A DNA stretch of 64,000 nucleotides from an uncultured Tenacibaculum sp. (GTDB taxonomy: Bacteria > Bacteroidota > Bacteroidia > Flavobacteriales > Flavobacteriaceae), in the NCBI RefSeq assembly GCF_947499065.1, contig NZ_CANMMT010000001.1, forward strand, positions 434,001-498,000, written 5' to 3'. The notes beneath the pieces are model-generated. The model was not told the origin of the DNA. It saw only the letters and a program-made list of their open reading frames with translations, and did not search any database. Below, piece by piece: positions 9,559-17,891 of the stretch (position 1 is the stretch's first letter; every line of letters begins with the position of its first letter). Made by a program: the position numbers and the translations under genes.

Positions 9559-10881
9559 CTATGCTAAAACATTTAATTGAATTTCTTCTTCCTTAGTAAC
9601 ATCAAACTGTTGAAAGGCTATTTTTTGTTCAATAGGGTAGTGCTCAACTCCTGTCATTTCTTTAATTATGTAAGAGTTTCTATAAGCTACCATTCCTAAA
9701 TCTGGAGTTACAAATCCATGTGTATGTAATTCTGCATTTTGCACAAAAATTTCACTACTATTTTTATCAATACTATAGTTTCTATTTACGTCAAAACGAC
9801 TTTGTTCGTCCCATTGAATTCTATCTGAAATTTCACGTAAGAATTCTGGTAAATAATAGCTATATCCTGTTGCTAAAACCAAACCTTCTGTTTCGTGTTT
9901 GAAGTATTTATCTTGCTCAACTTGATGTAATTCTAAGCTAATAGAATTGTCATTTAATTCAGTTTCCTTTAGCTCAGTATTTGTTCTTAAAGAAACTTTT
10001 AATGGTCCCTTAGCTACAACTCTCTTAGCATATAACGTATCGTGAATAGCTCCTATTAAATCTTGGTTTACACCTTTGTATAAATGTTTTTGATTCTTAA
10101 TTAGATGGTCTCTCTTCTGAGGAGGTAAATTATAGAAGTAATCTACATATTCAGGAGATGTCATTTCTAATGTTAACTTAGAATATTCTAGTGGGAAGAA
10201 ACGTGGAGAACGTGTTATCCAATTTAATTCATACCCTCTAGTATCTACTTCTTGTAGTAAATCATAAAATATTTCGGCAGCACTTTGTCCACTTCCTAAA
10301 ATGGTAATCTTCTCTTTTTCTTGTAAACTCTCTTTGTACTCTAAGTACTTAGATGAGTGCAATGCTTTTCCTTTTAATTTTTTACTACACTCAGGTATAT
10401 ATGGTTGAGTTCCTGTACCAAGAACTAACTTTTTAGCTTTATATATTTTAATCTCATCTGTTTTAGTACAAATGCTTGTTACAATATAAATTCCTTGAAT
10501 TTCATCGTAATTAATATCTGTAACATTGGTATTAAAATAAACATTAGATAATTTACTAATTGCCCATTGGCAATATTGATTGTACTCATTTCGTAATAAC
10601 AAAAAGTTTTCACGTATATAAAACGAGTAAATTCTTCCCTGCTCTTTTATGTAATTTAAAAAACTAAACGGATTTGTTGGATCGGCAAGTGTAACTAAAT
10701 CTGCCATAAATGGAACCTGTAATGTTGTATCTTCTAATAACATTCCTGGGTGCCAATCGAACTTATCTTTTCTATCTAAAAAAATACCATTTAACCCTTC
10801 TATTGGTTCTGTTAAACATGCCAAACCTAAATTAAAAGGTCCTACTCCTATTGCTATAAAATCTGCTACTGTACTTTGCAT
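9559..10881 (-). CDS. FAD/NADPH-dependent diamine or amino acid N-monooxygenase (IucD/SidA/AlcA family)
   Basis: The 440-residue flavoenzyme hydroxylates the terminal amine of lysine, ornithine or a diamine such as cadaverine, the step that creates the hydroxamate. Visible motifs are the FAD fold IGVGPFNLGL at 11-20, the family stretch FDWHPGM at 41-47, the NADPH-binding LGSGQSAAEI at 195-204, and LATGYSYYLP in the C-terminal part. Its start codon overlaps the decarboxylase stop by 1 nt (position 10881), so the two are translationally coupled. The order decarboxylase then hydroxylase favours a diamine substrate over the free amino acid, as in the alcaligin, desferrioxamine and bisucaberin pathways. 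Confidence 0.92.
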   Translation of the reverse strand: MQSTVADFIAIGVGPFNLGLACLTEPIEGLNGIFLDRKDKFDWHPGMLLEDTTLQVPFMADLVTLADPTNPFSFLNYIKEQGRIYSFYIRENFLLLRNEYNQYCQWAISKLSNVYFNTNVTDINYDEIQGIYIVTSICTKTDEIKIYKAKKLVLGTGTQPYIPECSKKLKGKALHSSKYLEYKESLQEKEKITILGSGQSAAEIFYDLLQEVDTRGYELNWITRSPRFFPLEYSKLTLEMTSPEYVDYFYNLPPQKRDHLIKNQKHLYKGVNQDLIGAIHDTLYAKRVVAKGPLKVSLRTNTELKETELNDNSISLELHQVEQDKYFKHETEGLVLATGYSYYLPEFLREISDRIQWDEQSRFDVNRNYSIDKNSSEIFVQNAELHTHGFVTPDLGMVAYRNSYIIKEMTGVEHYPIEQKIAFQQFDVTKEEEIQLNVLA

Positions 10882-12398
10882 TATAATAATTCTGTTTTTG
10901 GTTGAAACTTCTTTCCTGTGTCTTCTATCATTTCAATAATATTTAGAAGATTGTTTAGCGTATTCTTTGGGTTTAGCAATGTGAATTTTAAATAAATACT
11001 ACCATTCAATTTTGTACTCGCTATAGAAGCTTTACCTGCTGCATACAACGTATTTTTAATATGCAAGTTTACCATATCATGTGTTGGTTCATGTGCGGCT
11101 TCTGAGTTTTTATATCTAAAAACAAGCGTACTTAACTCTGGTACATGTGCTAATTCGAAGTTTGGATTAGCATTCATTTTTTCATGTACACGCTTCGTTA
11201 AGTTATGTACTTCTTCTAAATAAGATGCAATTGTTTTAGTTCCTAAAGTTTTAAGGGTTAACCAAACTTTTAAAGCATCAAATCGGCGGGTGGTTTGTAT
11301 TGATTTCTCTATTAAATTTGGACGTTCTTGATCCTTGTTTTCAAGTGGGTTTAAATAATCGGCGTAATACGAAATATACTGAAAGTGCTTTTTATTATTG
11401 GCTAAAAACGCACTACAACTAACAGGTTGGAATAATGTTTTGTGGAAATCTATGGTTATAGAATCTGCTATTTCTGATCCTTTAAAATGATGTTTATGCG
11501 TGTCTGTAAGTACATAACATCCTCCATAAGCTCCATCAATATGTAACCACATATTGTGTTCTTTAGCAATCTTTCCTATGGTTTGCAATGGATCAAAACT
11601 ACCATAATCTGTAGTTCCTAAAGTGGCAACAACTGCTACTGGAATATTTCCTTCCTGCTTAACTTTTTCAATTGCTAGCACTAATTCATTGGCATCCATT
11701 CTCATTTTAGAATCAGCCTTAACAGGAATAACGGCATCATAACCCATTCCTAACAAAGCTGCATTTTTCTGAATACTAAAGTGTGCTTTTTCTGAACAGA
11801 AGAAACGAAATTTACTTATTTCATCTGACCAACCATTCTGCTTGATATTAACACCATAATTCTCAAAAGCATAATGATCTCTAGCCATTAATAAAGCCAT
11901 AAAGTTCGATTGAGTTCCTCCACTTGTAAATACACCATCTGAATTTTCAGAAAAATTAAACTCGTTACAAATCCAACGAATAACTTCTTGCTCTATAAAA
12001 GTTGCTGATGTACTTTGATCCCATGTTTCTACAGCAGTATTAATAGTGGTGGCTATCATTTCTGCTACTATTGACGGTAATGTTATAGGACAGTTTAAAT
12101 GTGCTACATAATTCGGATTATGGAATGCAATTGCTTTTTGTATGTACAACTCATTCAGCTCTTCTAAAACGGTATCTAATGATTGAATATCTTCAATATT
12201 ATCTAACTTTGCATTAAGTTTGTCGTTTTGAATTTCTGCTAACTCATCTCCTTTGTAGAATTTTCTGTTTGATAAAAACTTTTGAATGTAGTTTAGCGTT
12301 TTTAGTGTATACTCTTCGTATAATTTCACTGACTCATCATTAAATAGGTGATTATTTAATGACAATTCTTTTAGTGAAGGGCTTTCTTTAAGAATCAT
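10881..12398 (-). CDS. PLP-dependent group II decarboxylase (lysine or diaminobutyrate type) for siderophore diamine
   Basis: This 505-residue enzyme makes the diamine building block. It shows the fold-type I features of group II amino acid decarboxylases: FTSGGTQSNF at 157-166, HIDGAYGG at 286-293 (Asp288 contacts the PLP pyridine) and DFHKTLFQP at 317-325 (Lys320 forms the Schiff base). DesA (lysine to cadaverine) and RhbB/Dab-type enzymes (diaminobutyrate to diaminopropane) both belong here. I lean to lysine because both synthetases look like the hydroxamate-dimerising type, but this is not proven. It is the first gene of the run, with a candidate promoter about 35 nt upstream. Confidence 0.9.
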   Translation of the reverse strand: MILKESPSLKELSLNNHLFNDESVKLYEEYTLKTLNYIQKFLSNRKFYKGDELAEIQNDKLNAKLDNIEDIQSLDTVLEELNELYIQKAIAFHNPNYVAHLNCPITLPSIVAEMIATTINTAVETWDQSTSATFIEQEVIRWICNEFNFSENSDGVFTSGGTQSNFMALLMARDHYAFENYGVNIKQNGWSDEISKFRFFCSEKAHFSIQKNAALLGMGYDAVIPVKADSKMRMDANELVLAIEKVKQEGNIPVAVVATLGTTDYGSFDPLQTIGKIAKEHNMWLHIDGAYGGCYVLTDTHKHHFKGSEIADSITIDFHKTLFQPVSCSAFLANNKKHFQYISYYADYLNPLENKDQERPNLIEKSIQTTRRFDALKVWLTLKTLGTKTIASYLEEVHNLTKRVHEKMNANPNFELAHVPELSTLVFRYKNSEAAHEPTHDMVNLHIKNTLYAAGKASIASTKLNGSIYLKFTLLNPKNTLNNLLNIIEMIEDTGKKFQPKTELL

Positions 12399-12431
12399 TA
12401 TTTTTATTTAGTCTTAATAGTTTTTATATTG

Positions 12432-12439
12432 CAAAAATA
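12432..12439 (-). promoter_or_regulatory. Candidate -7 box of the siderophore operon
   Basis: Read on the minus strand this is TATTTTTG, a perfect TAnnTTTG -7 element, 33 nt upstream of the decarboxylase ATG. No TTG is seen at the usual distance upstream. The imperfect palindrome TATATT-N5-AATATA (12425-12441) covers it and could be an iron-repressor site. Both readings are tentative in such AT-rich DNA. Confidence 0.35.
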
Positions 12440-12525
12440 TATCTCGCTTCATAAAAAAAATGACGCGATTAGAAATTAAAAAGACGCAAAACAAAAAAGG
12501 ATTACAATTTTTAAAACCACTAAAA

Positions 12526-13044
12526 ATGAATAAAAATATTGGCTTAATTTATGGCTCTGATACTGGAATGACAGAAGAAATAACGCATACCATTGTAGAT
12601 GAGTGGAATGAAAGTGAAATTGAAGTAATTGAAGTATCGCAAGTATCAAAATCTGATTTTGAAAGAATGGATATTCTGTTTTTAGGATTATCTACTTGGT
12701 ATGATGGTGATTTACAAAGCGATTGGGAATCGTACTTTGATGAGTTTAAAACCATTGATTTTACAAACAAAACAATAGCTTTATTTGGTTTAGGTGATCA
12801 ATATGGTTATGGTGAATATTTTATTGATGGTGTAGGAATGTTAGCTGAAGTAGTTTTAGAAAATGGTGGAAAAATTATAGGGCAATGGCCTACGGATGGT
12901 TATGATTACACTGAATCTAAAGCAAAAATAGATGGTGAGGAGTTGTTTTATGGTTTAGCTTTGGATGAAGACAATCAACCAGAATTAACACAAGAAAGAT
13001 TATCTACTTGGTTATCGATATTGAAAGAAAAATTAATAGCTTAA
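12526..13044 (+). CDS. fldA: Flavodoxin
   Basis: From the ATG at 12526 the product is 172 residues, the normal length of a long-chain flavodoxin. It starts directly with the first beta strand and the FMN phosphate loop GSDTGMTEE (about residues 8-16). Later blocks LSTWYDGDLQSDWE and GLGDQYGYGEYF are the aromatic FMN-binding loops. An upstream ATG at 12460 would add 22 lysine-rich residues absent from the family, so I reject it. Flavodoxin is the usual iron-sparing replacement for ferredoxin. It is divergent from the siderophore operon and convergent with a ferredoxin gene, which fits shared control by iron, though no operator is proven. Confidence 0.93.
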   Translation: MNKNIGLIYGSDTGMTEEITHTIVDEWNESEIEVIEVSQVSKSDFERMDILFLGLSTWYDGDLQSDWESYFDEFKTIDFTNKTIALFGLGDQYGYGEYFIDGVGMLAEVVLENGGKIIGQWPTDGYDYTESKAKIDGEELFYGLALDEDNQPELTQERLSTWLSILKEKLIA

Positions 13045-13066
13045 GTTTGATTAAACTTAAGCTATT
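13035..13066. terminator. Bidirectional hairpin between flavodoxin and ferredoxin genes
   Basis: Arms at 13035-13048 and 13053-13066 are a perfect 14-bp inverted repeat that includes the flavodoxin stop codon. T-rich DNA follows on the plus side. It can end transcription of both convergent genes. Confidence 0.6.
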
Positions 13067-13075
13067 TAAATATTT

Positions 13076-13408
13076 TTAACTCTCTGGTGCTAGTTCTACT
13101 TCTAGTCCTTCTAATTCAGGTGTCATTTGTATTTGACAACCTAAACGGCTATTATCTTCTACATAAAAAGCTTCTGCAAGCATTGCGTCTTCATCATCTC
13201 CCATTTCTGGCAATTCATGATCTGATTTGATATAGCACTGACATGAAGCACACATTGCCATACCTCCACAAATTCCAATAGTTCCTTCTGGTGCTAACTC
13301 ATAGGAACGAACTACTTCCATTAAATTCATAGCCATGTCTGTAGGTGCTTGTATTTCATGCGTCACACCTTCTCTATCTGTAATTTTTATTGTAATATCT
13401 TGTTCCAT
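13076..13408 (-). CDS. [2Fe-2S] ferredoxin, adrenodoxin-like
   Basis: The 110-residue protein has the C-x5-C-x2-C pattern at Cys47, Cys53 and Cys56 and a last ligand at Cys91 in RLGCQI, which is the adrenodoxin/Isc-ferredoxin arrangement. An acidic stretch (about residues 69-75) resembles the surface that docks the reductase. It is the last gene of the Mrp-NifU-reductase-hydroxylase operon, 4 nt after a small membrane protein. A likely job is to carry electrons from the reductase at 15268-16329 to the di-iron hydroxylase at 13773-14681, or to Fe-S assembly. Confidence 0.9.
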   Translation of the reverse strand: MEQDITIKITDREGVTHEIQAPTDMAMNLMEVVRSYELAPEGTIGICGGMAMCASCQCYIKSDHELPEMGDDEDAMLAEAFYVEDNSRLGCQIQMTPELEGLEVELAPES

Positions 13409-13412
13409 TTTC

Positions 13413-13745
13413 TTATATAAAATAATCAGTACCTAACAATTGGTACAACGGAGTTATTGTAACCAAAAAAATTAAAATGAATACAACAGCTTTTACCCAA
13501 ACTGAAGTTATTTTTTCTAAAGGAATTAACTCTAAACCTAATTTCTTTTCTTGCAATAAAATGTCTTTTGAACCGTAAATAGGTTCTTCTCTTTTGATAT
13601 ATCCTATACTTCTACTTTTTATTTTACTATAGTACCATGATAAAATCATACAAAAGACTACTACAAATAAAGCAAACGCAAATAAAGCACTCCAAGTGAA
13701 TGGATAATTGAAAATATTGTTTCCAAATAAATTTAATTCAATCAT
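13413..13745 (-). CDS. Small membrane protein of unknown function
   Basis: I do not recognise this 110-residue protein. It has one hydrophobic segment at about residues 15-37 and another at about 85-105, separated by a charged loop rich in Lys, Glu and Ile. It lies 27 nt after the hydroxylase gene and 4 nt before the ferredoxin gene, so it may be a membrane partner of one of them. Confidence 0.7.
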   Translation of the reverse strand: MIELNLFGNNIFNYPFTWSALFAFALFVVVFCMILSWYYSKIKSRSIGYIKREEPIYGSKDILLQEKKLGLELIPLEKITSVWVKAVVFILIFLVTITPLYQLLGTDYFI

Positions 13746-13772
13746 AACTATATTTTTCTTTAAAAATATAAA

Positions 13773-14681
13773 TTAAATATTTTCTTCTTCTTTTAATTGT
13801 CTTCTTAATACTTTGGCTCTTTTATCTTCTCCATCATGACTCCAACCTGGTGAGTTGAAAATATAGTTTAATTTATCACTCCATGAATCTGCACGCTTTA
13901 CATCTTTCCATATAGCGGCATACTCATGTGTTGCTACTTTAACTGGATTGTATGTTTCTATGTTTACTGTTAAGCCATAAACAGGTTTATCTACTTCTTT
14001 TAATTCTTCAGAAAATGTTCCAAACATACGATCCCAAATGATCAAAATTCCTGCGTGATTACAATCTAAATAGCGAATATTAGAAGCATGGTGTACTCTG
14101 TGATGAGAAGGTGTATTAAAAATAAACTCTATTGGCTTTGGCAACTTATCAACTAGTTCTGTATGTACAAAGAATTGATAAATTAAACTAATACCCATCA
14201 TAGTGAACATCATTAATGGATCGAAACCTAATAAAGGTATCCACATCCAAAAGAAAAATTTGTGAATACGCTCTCCAACTCCCTGACGTAAAGCTGTCCC
14301 TAAATTCATGTGTACTGATGAATGATGTGGTACATGACCTGCCCAGAATAATCGTACTTCATGATTCAATCTATGAAACCAATAATATGCTAAATCATCT
14401 GCAAATAATAACACAATCCATGCCCACCATTGACGTCCTACAACACCTTTTAATGGACTTATTTCATATAAGTAAAAGAAAGCTACAAAGGCTAAAATTT
14501 TAGGAATAAACTCAACAATAGCAGAAAATATCATCATCAATAAAGAAACACCTGTATCTTTACCGTAATATTTTTCTTTTGCAAACTGATATTCGACCAG
14601 CATGGAAATAAAAAAAATGGGTAAAGCAAAGTATAATAATTTATCTTCTGAAAGTTGTTGTATGTAATCTGTTAATGTCAA
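13773..14681 (-). CDS. Sterol desaturase / fatty acid hydroxylase superfamily protein
   Basis: This 302-residue integral membrane di-iron oxygenase has the His clusters HRLNH, HVPHH and SHHRVHH in order, with four or so hydrophobic helices. The C-terminal block LDCNHAGILIIWDRMFGTF is shared almost word for word with the protein at 17892-18791. Its substrate could be a fatty acyl chain, ornithine lipid, carotenoid or sterol-like lipid. Unlike its two paralogues it sits in an operon with a ferredoxin and a ferredoxin reductase, which could supply its electrons. It begins 4 nt after the GrpB gene. Confidence 0.87.
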   Translation of the reverse strand: MTLTDYIQQLSEDKLLYFALPIFFISMLVEYQFAKEKYYGKDTGVSLLMMIFSAIVEFIPKILAFVAFFYLYEISPLKGVVGRQWWAWIVLLFADDLAYYWFHRLNHEVRLFWAGHVPHHSSVHMNLGTALRQGVGERIHKFFFWMWIPLLGFDPLMMFTMMGISLIYQFFVHTELVDKLPKPIEFIFNTPSHHRVHHASNIRYLDCNHAGILIIWDRMFGTFSEELKEVDKPVYGLTVNIETYNPVKVATHEYAAIWKDVKRADSWSDKLNYIFNSPGWSHDGEDKRAKVLRRQLKEEENI

Positions 14682-14685
14682 TTCT

Positions 14686-15264
14686 CTATTCTTTTTTGTA
14701 ATATAATTTAAGAGTTTCTTTTACAAAATTAGTTTTTCCTAATACATAAGCGCCTCTATCGTTTTTATGCTTAGATGCTAATTCTACTTTTAGTCTCTCG
14801 TATTCTTTTGCTCTTTTTGGATTATCAATTAAATAGTCTCTAAACTTTAATTGTTGAGTCATTTCATTGCCCTTAGGACACATATGAATATGGTAAATTT
14901 GTTCTTTTTTACCTTCTAAATTATACCCTTTACCAAAAGACATATACGCTTGTATATTTTCTCTTTCTGGCACTTCAAAATAAGCATAACCTAAATTTTC
15001 GAAGCTTTTTATTACTTCTTTATTGAATAAAAGCTCTTTTGGAATCTCAATAAATAAATCAATATAAGCTTTTGATTTTATATTTGGTATTGAAGTACTA
15101 CCAAAATGCTCTATTCTATTAAAATATGAATTATCGACATTCTTAATAATATTGGCTTTTTCTCTTTCAAAAATGTGTTTCCAATTTTTATTATGATTTG
15201 ACAATTGAATAGGAAAAAGTGTATTCCAATCTTCTCTTGTCAAATCATATAATGTCTTAGTCAT
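14686..15264 (-). CDS. GrpB/UPF0157 family protein (nucleotidyltransferase fold)
   Basis: The 192-residue protein carries the family block EHFGSTSIPNIKSKAYIDLFIEI near residues 52-74, where Gly-Ser and the DxD/E-like acidic pair recall the nucleotidyltransferase superfamily. HIHMCPKG follows near residue 125, as in GrpB proteins. The physiological substrate of the family is not well established. It begins 3 nt after the ferredoxin reductase gene and looks like a passenger in the operon. Confidence 0.8.
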   Translation of the reverse strand: MTKTLYDLTREDWNTLFPIQLSNHNKNWKHIFEREKANIIKNVDNSYFNRIEHFGSTSIPNIKSKAYIDLFIEIPKELLFNKEVIKSFENLGYAYFEVPERENIQAYMSFGKGYNLEGKKEQIYHIHMCPKGNEMTQQLKFRDYLIDNPKRAKEYERLKVELASKHKNDRGAYVLGKTNFVKETLKLYYKKE

Positions 15265-15267
15265 TTT

Positions 15268-16329
15268 TTAGTTAATCGCTTTTACAACAGCTTTTGGTGC
15301 TTCTTTTTTAGTTCCATCAAAACCTGTTACCCCTCCAACTGTAGTATATTTCATTACATACTTTTTGTCTGGAAAAATACGCTGAAATGCACTCTGACAC
15401 ATTAAAGTTGCTTCGTGAAAACCACATAAAATTAACTTTAATTTTCCTGGATATGTATTCACATCTCCAATAGCATAAATCCCAGGAATATTTGTTTGAT
15501 AATCTAATGCATTATTTACTTTAATTGCATTTTTCTCAATCTCTAATCCCCAGTTAGCTATAGGTCCTAATTTAGGAGCTAATCCGAATAATGGAATGAA
15601 ATGATCACATGCTAAAGTAAATGGTTCTTTATCTTTTTGTTCTACCATAACACCTTCCACTTTGCCTTCTCCAACAATTCCTTTAACCTCAGCTGGTGTT
15701 ATTAGATTAATCTTTCCTTCGTTCTTTAATTCCTGAACTTTATCTACCGAATCTAAAGCTCCTCTAAATTCATTTCTTCTATGGATTAGTGTAACTGAAG
15801 AAGCTACGTCTGCCAAGAAAATAGACCAGTCTAATGCAGAATCTCCTCCACCAGCAATAACTACATCTTTATCACGATATAATTCTGGTTCACGGATCAT
15901 ATATTCTACTCCATTATCTTCAAAATCAGCAATATTTGGAATAGGTGGTTTACGAGGTTCAAAACTTCCTAATCCTCCTGCAATAGCTACCACAGGTGCT
16001 TGGTGTTTTGTTCCTTTATTTGTAGTTACAATAAAAGATCCATCGTCTTGTTTTTCGATAGTATCTGCACGCTCTCCTAAAGTAAAACCTGGTTCAAATT
16101 GCTTTATTTGTTCCATCAATTTATCGGTTAAATCACCTGCTAAAATTTCTGGATAAGCTGGAATATCGAATATTGGTTTTTTAGGATATATTTCTGAACA
16201 TTGCCCTCCTGGTTGTGGCAATGCATCAATTAAGTGACATTTTAACTTTAATAATCCTGCTTCAAAAACGGTGAACAGTCCAGTGGGACCAGCACCGATA
16301 ATTAGTATATCTGTCTTAATCATTTTCAA
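15268..16329 (-). CDS. Ferredoxin/flavodoxin-NADP+ reductase, thioredoxin-reductase-like type
   Basis: The 353-residue flavoprotein has the FAD motif IGAGPTG at 11-17, PGGQCSEIYP near 41-50, a second Rossmann motif VIAGGGDSALDW, and a C-terminal YAIGDVNTYPGKLKLI block. The redox-active CxxC of thioredoxin reductases is absent, which places it with YumC-type ferredoxin-NADP+ reductases. It should reduce the ferredoxin encoded at the end of the operon and perhaps the flavodoxin encoded just beyond it. It starts 58 nt after the NifU-domain gene. Confidence 0.88.
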   Translation of the reverse strand: MKMIKTDILIIGAGPTGLFTVFEAGLLKLKCHLIDALPQPGGQCSEIYPKKPIFDIPAYPEILAGDLTDKLMEQIKQFEPGFTLGERADTIEKQDDGSFIVTTNKGTKHQAPVVAIAGGLGSFEPRKPPIPNIADFEDNGVEYMIREPELYRDKDVVIAGGGDSALDWSIFLADVASSVTLIHRRNEFRGALDSVDKVQELKNEGKINLITPAEVKGIVGEGKVEGVMVEQKDKEPFTLACDHFIPLFGLAPKLGPIANWGLEIEKNAIKVNNALDYQTNIPGIYAIGDVNTYPGKLKLILCGFHEATLMCQSAFQRIFPDKKYVMKYTTVGGVTGFDGTKKEAPKAVVKAIN

Positions 16330-16387
16330 ATAATAAAATCGAGTAAATTTATTAGTTGTAATTTTTTTAAATACTGATTTTTATCAG

Positions 16388-16624
16388 TTATTCAACATTA
16401 ATTACTTCTTCAATTTCTGGTGCGTATTTTTTAATTGTTGCCTCAACTCCGTTTTTTAACGTCATTTGATTTACTGAACAACCACTACACGCTCCTTCTA
16501 ATTGTACTTTTACTGTATTATTTTCAATAGATAATAACTTAATATTTCCTCCATCGCTTACTAAAAACGGGCGGATTTCTTCTAACGCCTTCTCTACGTT
16601 ATTTTTTGTTTCTGTTGCTGTCAT
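16388..16624 (-). CDS. NifU C-terminal domain Fe-S scaffold/carrier
   Basis: The 78-residue protein is a stand-alone NifU C-terminal domain. It has an SDGGNIKL segment and the cluster motif CSGC at residues 46-49, followed by VNQMTLKNGVEATIKKY. Such proteins hold a labile [4Fe-4S] cluster bridged by the CxxC of two subunits and pass it to target proteins. It lies 9 nt after the mrp gene, so the two carriers are co-expressed and may work together. Confidence 0.92.
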   Translation of the reverse strand: MTATETKNNVEKALEEIRPFLVSDGGNIKLLSIENNTVKVQLEGACSGCSVNQMTLKNGVEATIKKYAPEIEEVINVE

Positions 16625-16633
16625 AATCTTTGA

Positions 16634-17764
16634 TTATTTTGTGCTACAACCACTCATTGTCGTAATACGAACTACTTCAGTTGGTGGTAAATTTGCATTT
16701 CTTTTTAATAATTGAGAAACCATTTCTTTTGTTACATCAGTAAATGCTTTTTCTAATGGTGAGTTTTCTTGTAAAGCTACTGGACGTCCTGCGTCTCCTG
16801 CTTCACGAATACTTTGCACCAATGGAATTTCTCCTAAGAAACTAGTTTCAATATCTTCAGCTAAATTTTTTGCGCCTCCTTCTCCAAAAATGTAATATTT
16901 ATTATCTGGCAATTCAGCTGGTGTAAAATACGCCATGTTTTCCACAATACCTAAAACCGGCACATTAATACTTTCTTGTTGGAACATTGCTACTCCTTTT
17001 TTAGCATCTGCTAAGGCAATGTTTTGTGGTGTACTTACTACTACTGCTCCATTAATTGGAACTGCTTGTACAATTGATAAATGTACATCTCCTGTTCCTG
17101 GAGGTAAATCAATTAATAGAAAATCTAGCTCTCCCCAATCTGCATCAAAAATTAATTGGTTTAATGCTTTTGATGCCATTGGTCCACGCCAAATTACTGC
17201 TTGGTTTGGGTTTGTAAAAAAACCTAGAGATAATAATTTAACACCATAGTTTTCTACTGGTTTCATTTTCGAACGTCCATTCACATTAACTGCTAATGGC
17301 TTTTCTAATTCTACATCAAACATTAAATGTTGTGATGGCCCATAAACATCGGCATCTAAAACTCCAACTTTGAACCCCATCTTTGCTAAAGATACTGCCA
17401 TGTTAGAAGTAATAGTAGATTTTCCTACTCCTCCTTTACCAGATGCTACTGCAATAATATTTTGAATATTAGGAATTTCTTTTCCTCTTATCTGATTTGG
17501 ATTTTCTTTTTGTTGAACTTCTACCTTCACATTCACTTTTACGTCAATCTTTTGATCAACGTGTTGGTGAATTGCTTTCATTATCTCAACTTCAACTTTC
17601 TTTTTAGCTTGTAATGTCGGATTAGAAATTGTTACATCAACAATAACCTCATCGCCAAAAGCTACTACGTTTTTTATATTTTCGTTTTCAACCAAACTTT
17701 TACCTTCTCCAGGTGCAGTAATAGTTTCTAACGCTTTGTATATATCTTGTTTCTTAAAACTCAT
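16634..17764 (-). CDS. mrp: Mrp/ApbC/NBP35-family Fe-S carrier ATPase
   Basis: The 376-residue protein has an N-terminal MIP18/DUF59-like domain (about residues 1-85) and a P-loop ATPase domain with the deviant Walker motif GKGGVGKS at 109-116, then LDADVYGPSQ and DLPPGTGD. It is expected to bind and transfer Fe-S clusters in an ATP-dependent way. The region after ENMAYF, where E. coli Mrp/ApbC has a cluster-bridging CxxC, reads TPAELPDNKYYIFG and has no cysteine. A Cys remains in the C-terminal GCSTK. First gene of the operon, with a -7 box about 31 nt upstream. Confidence 0.92.
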   Translation of the reverse strand: MSFKKQDIYKALETITAPGEGKSLVENENIKNVVAFGDEVIVDVTISNPTLQAKKKVEVEIMKAIHQHVDQKIDVKVNVKVEVQQKENPNQIRGKEIPNIQNIIAVASGKGGVGKSTITSNMAVSLAKMGFKVGVLDADVYGPSQHLMFDVELEKPLAVNVNGRSKMKPVENYGVKLLSLGFFTNPNQAVIWRGPMASKALNQLIFDADWGELDFLLIDLPPGTGDVHLSIVQAVPINGAVVVSTPQNIALADAKKGVAMFQQESINVPVLGIVENMAYFTPAELPDNKYYIFGEGGAKNLAEDIETSFLGEIPLVQSIREAGDAGRPVALQENSPLEKAFTDVTKEMVSQLLKRNANLPPTEVVRITTMSGCSTK

Positions 17765-17795
17765 TAGAGTAATAAATTAAATTAATTCTAAATTA

Positions 17796-17803
17796 CAAAG
17801 ATA
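17796..17803 (-). promoter_or_regulatory. Candidate -7 box of the mrp operon
   Basis: On the minus strand this reads TATCTTTG, matching TAnnTTTG, 31 nt upstream of the mrp start codon. No clear TTG is seen at the -33 position. Confidence 0.45.
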
Positions 17804-17891
17804 CGCTTTAGCCCTCATAAAATAAAGCGTTTACATCGTGATTATTTATAGATTTATAAGCGATATTTATTTTTAGTATTTTCGTTAACCT

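Noticed and set aside
3546-12398. Aerobactin- or rhizobactin-type citrate siderophore
   Set aside because: Two synthetases alone would allow it, but neither has the citrate-type IucA block; both look like hydroxamate-monomer enzymes. Not fully excluded.
12460-12525. Longer flavodoxin starting at 12460
   Set aside because: The 22 extra residues are Lys-rich and come before the first beta strand of the flavodoxin fold; the ATG at 12526 gives the family length.
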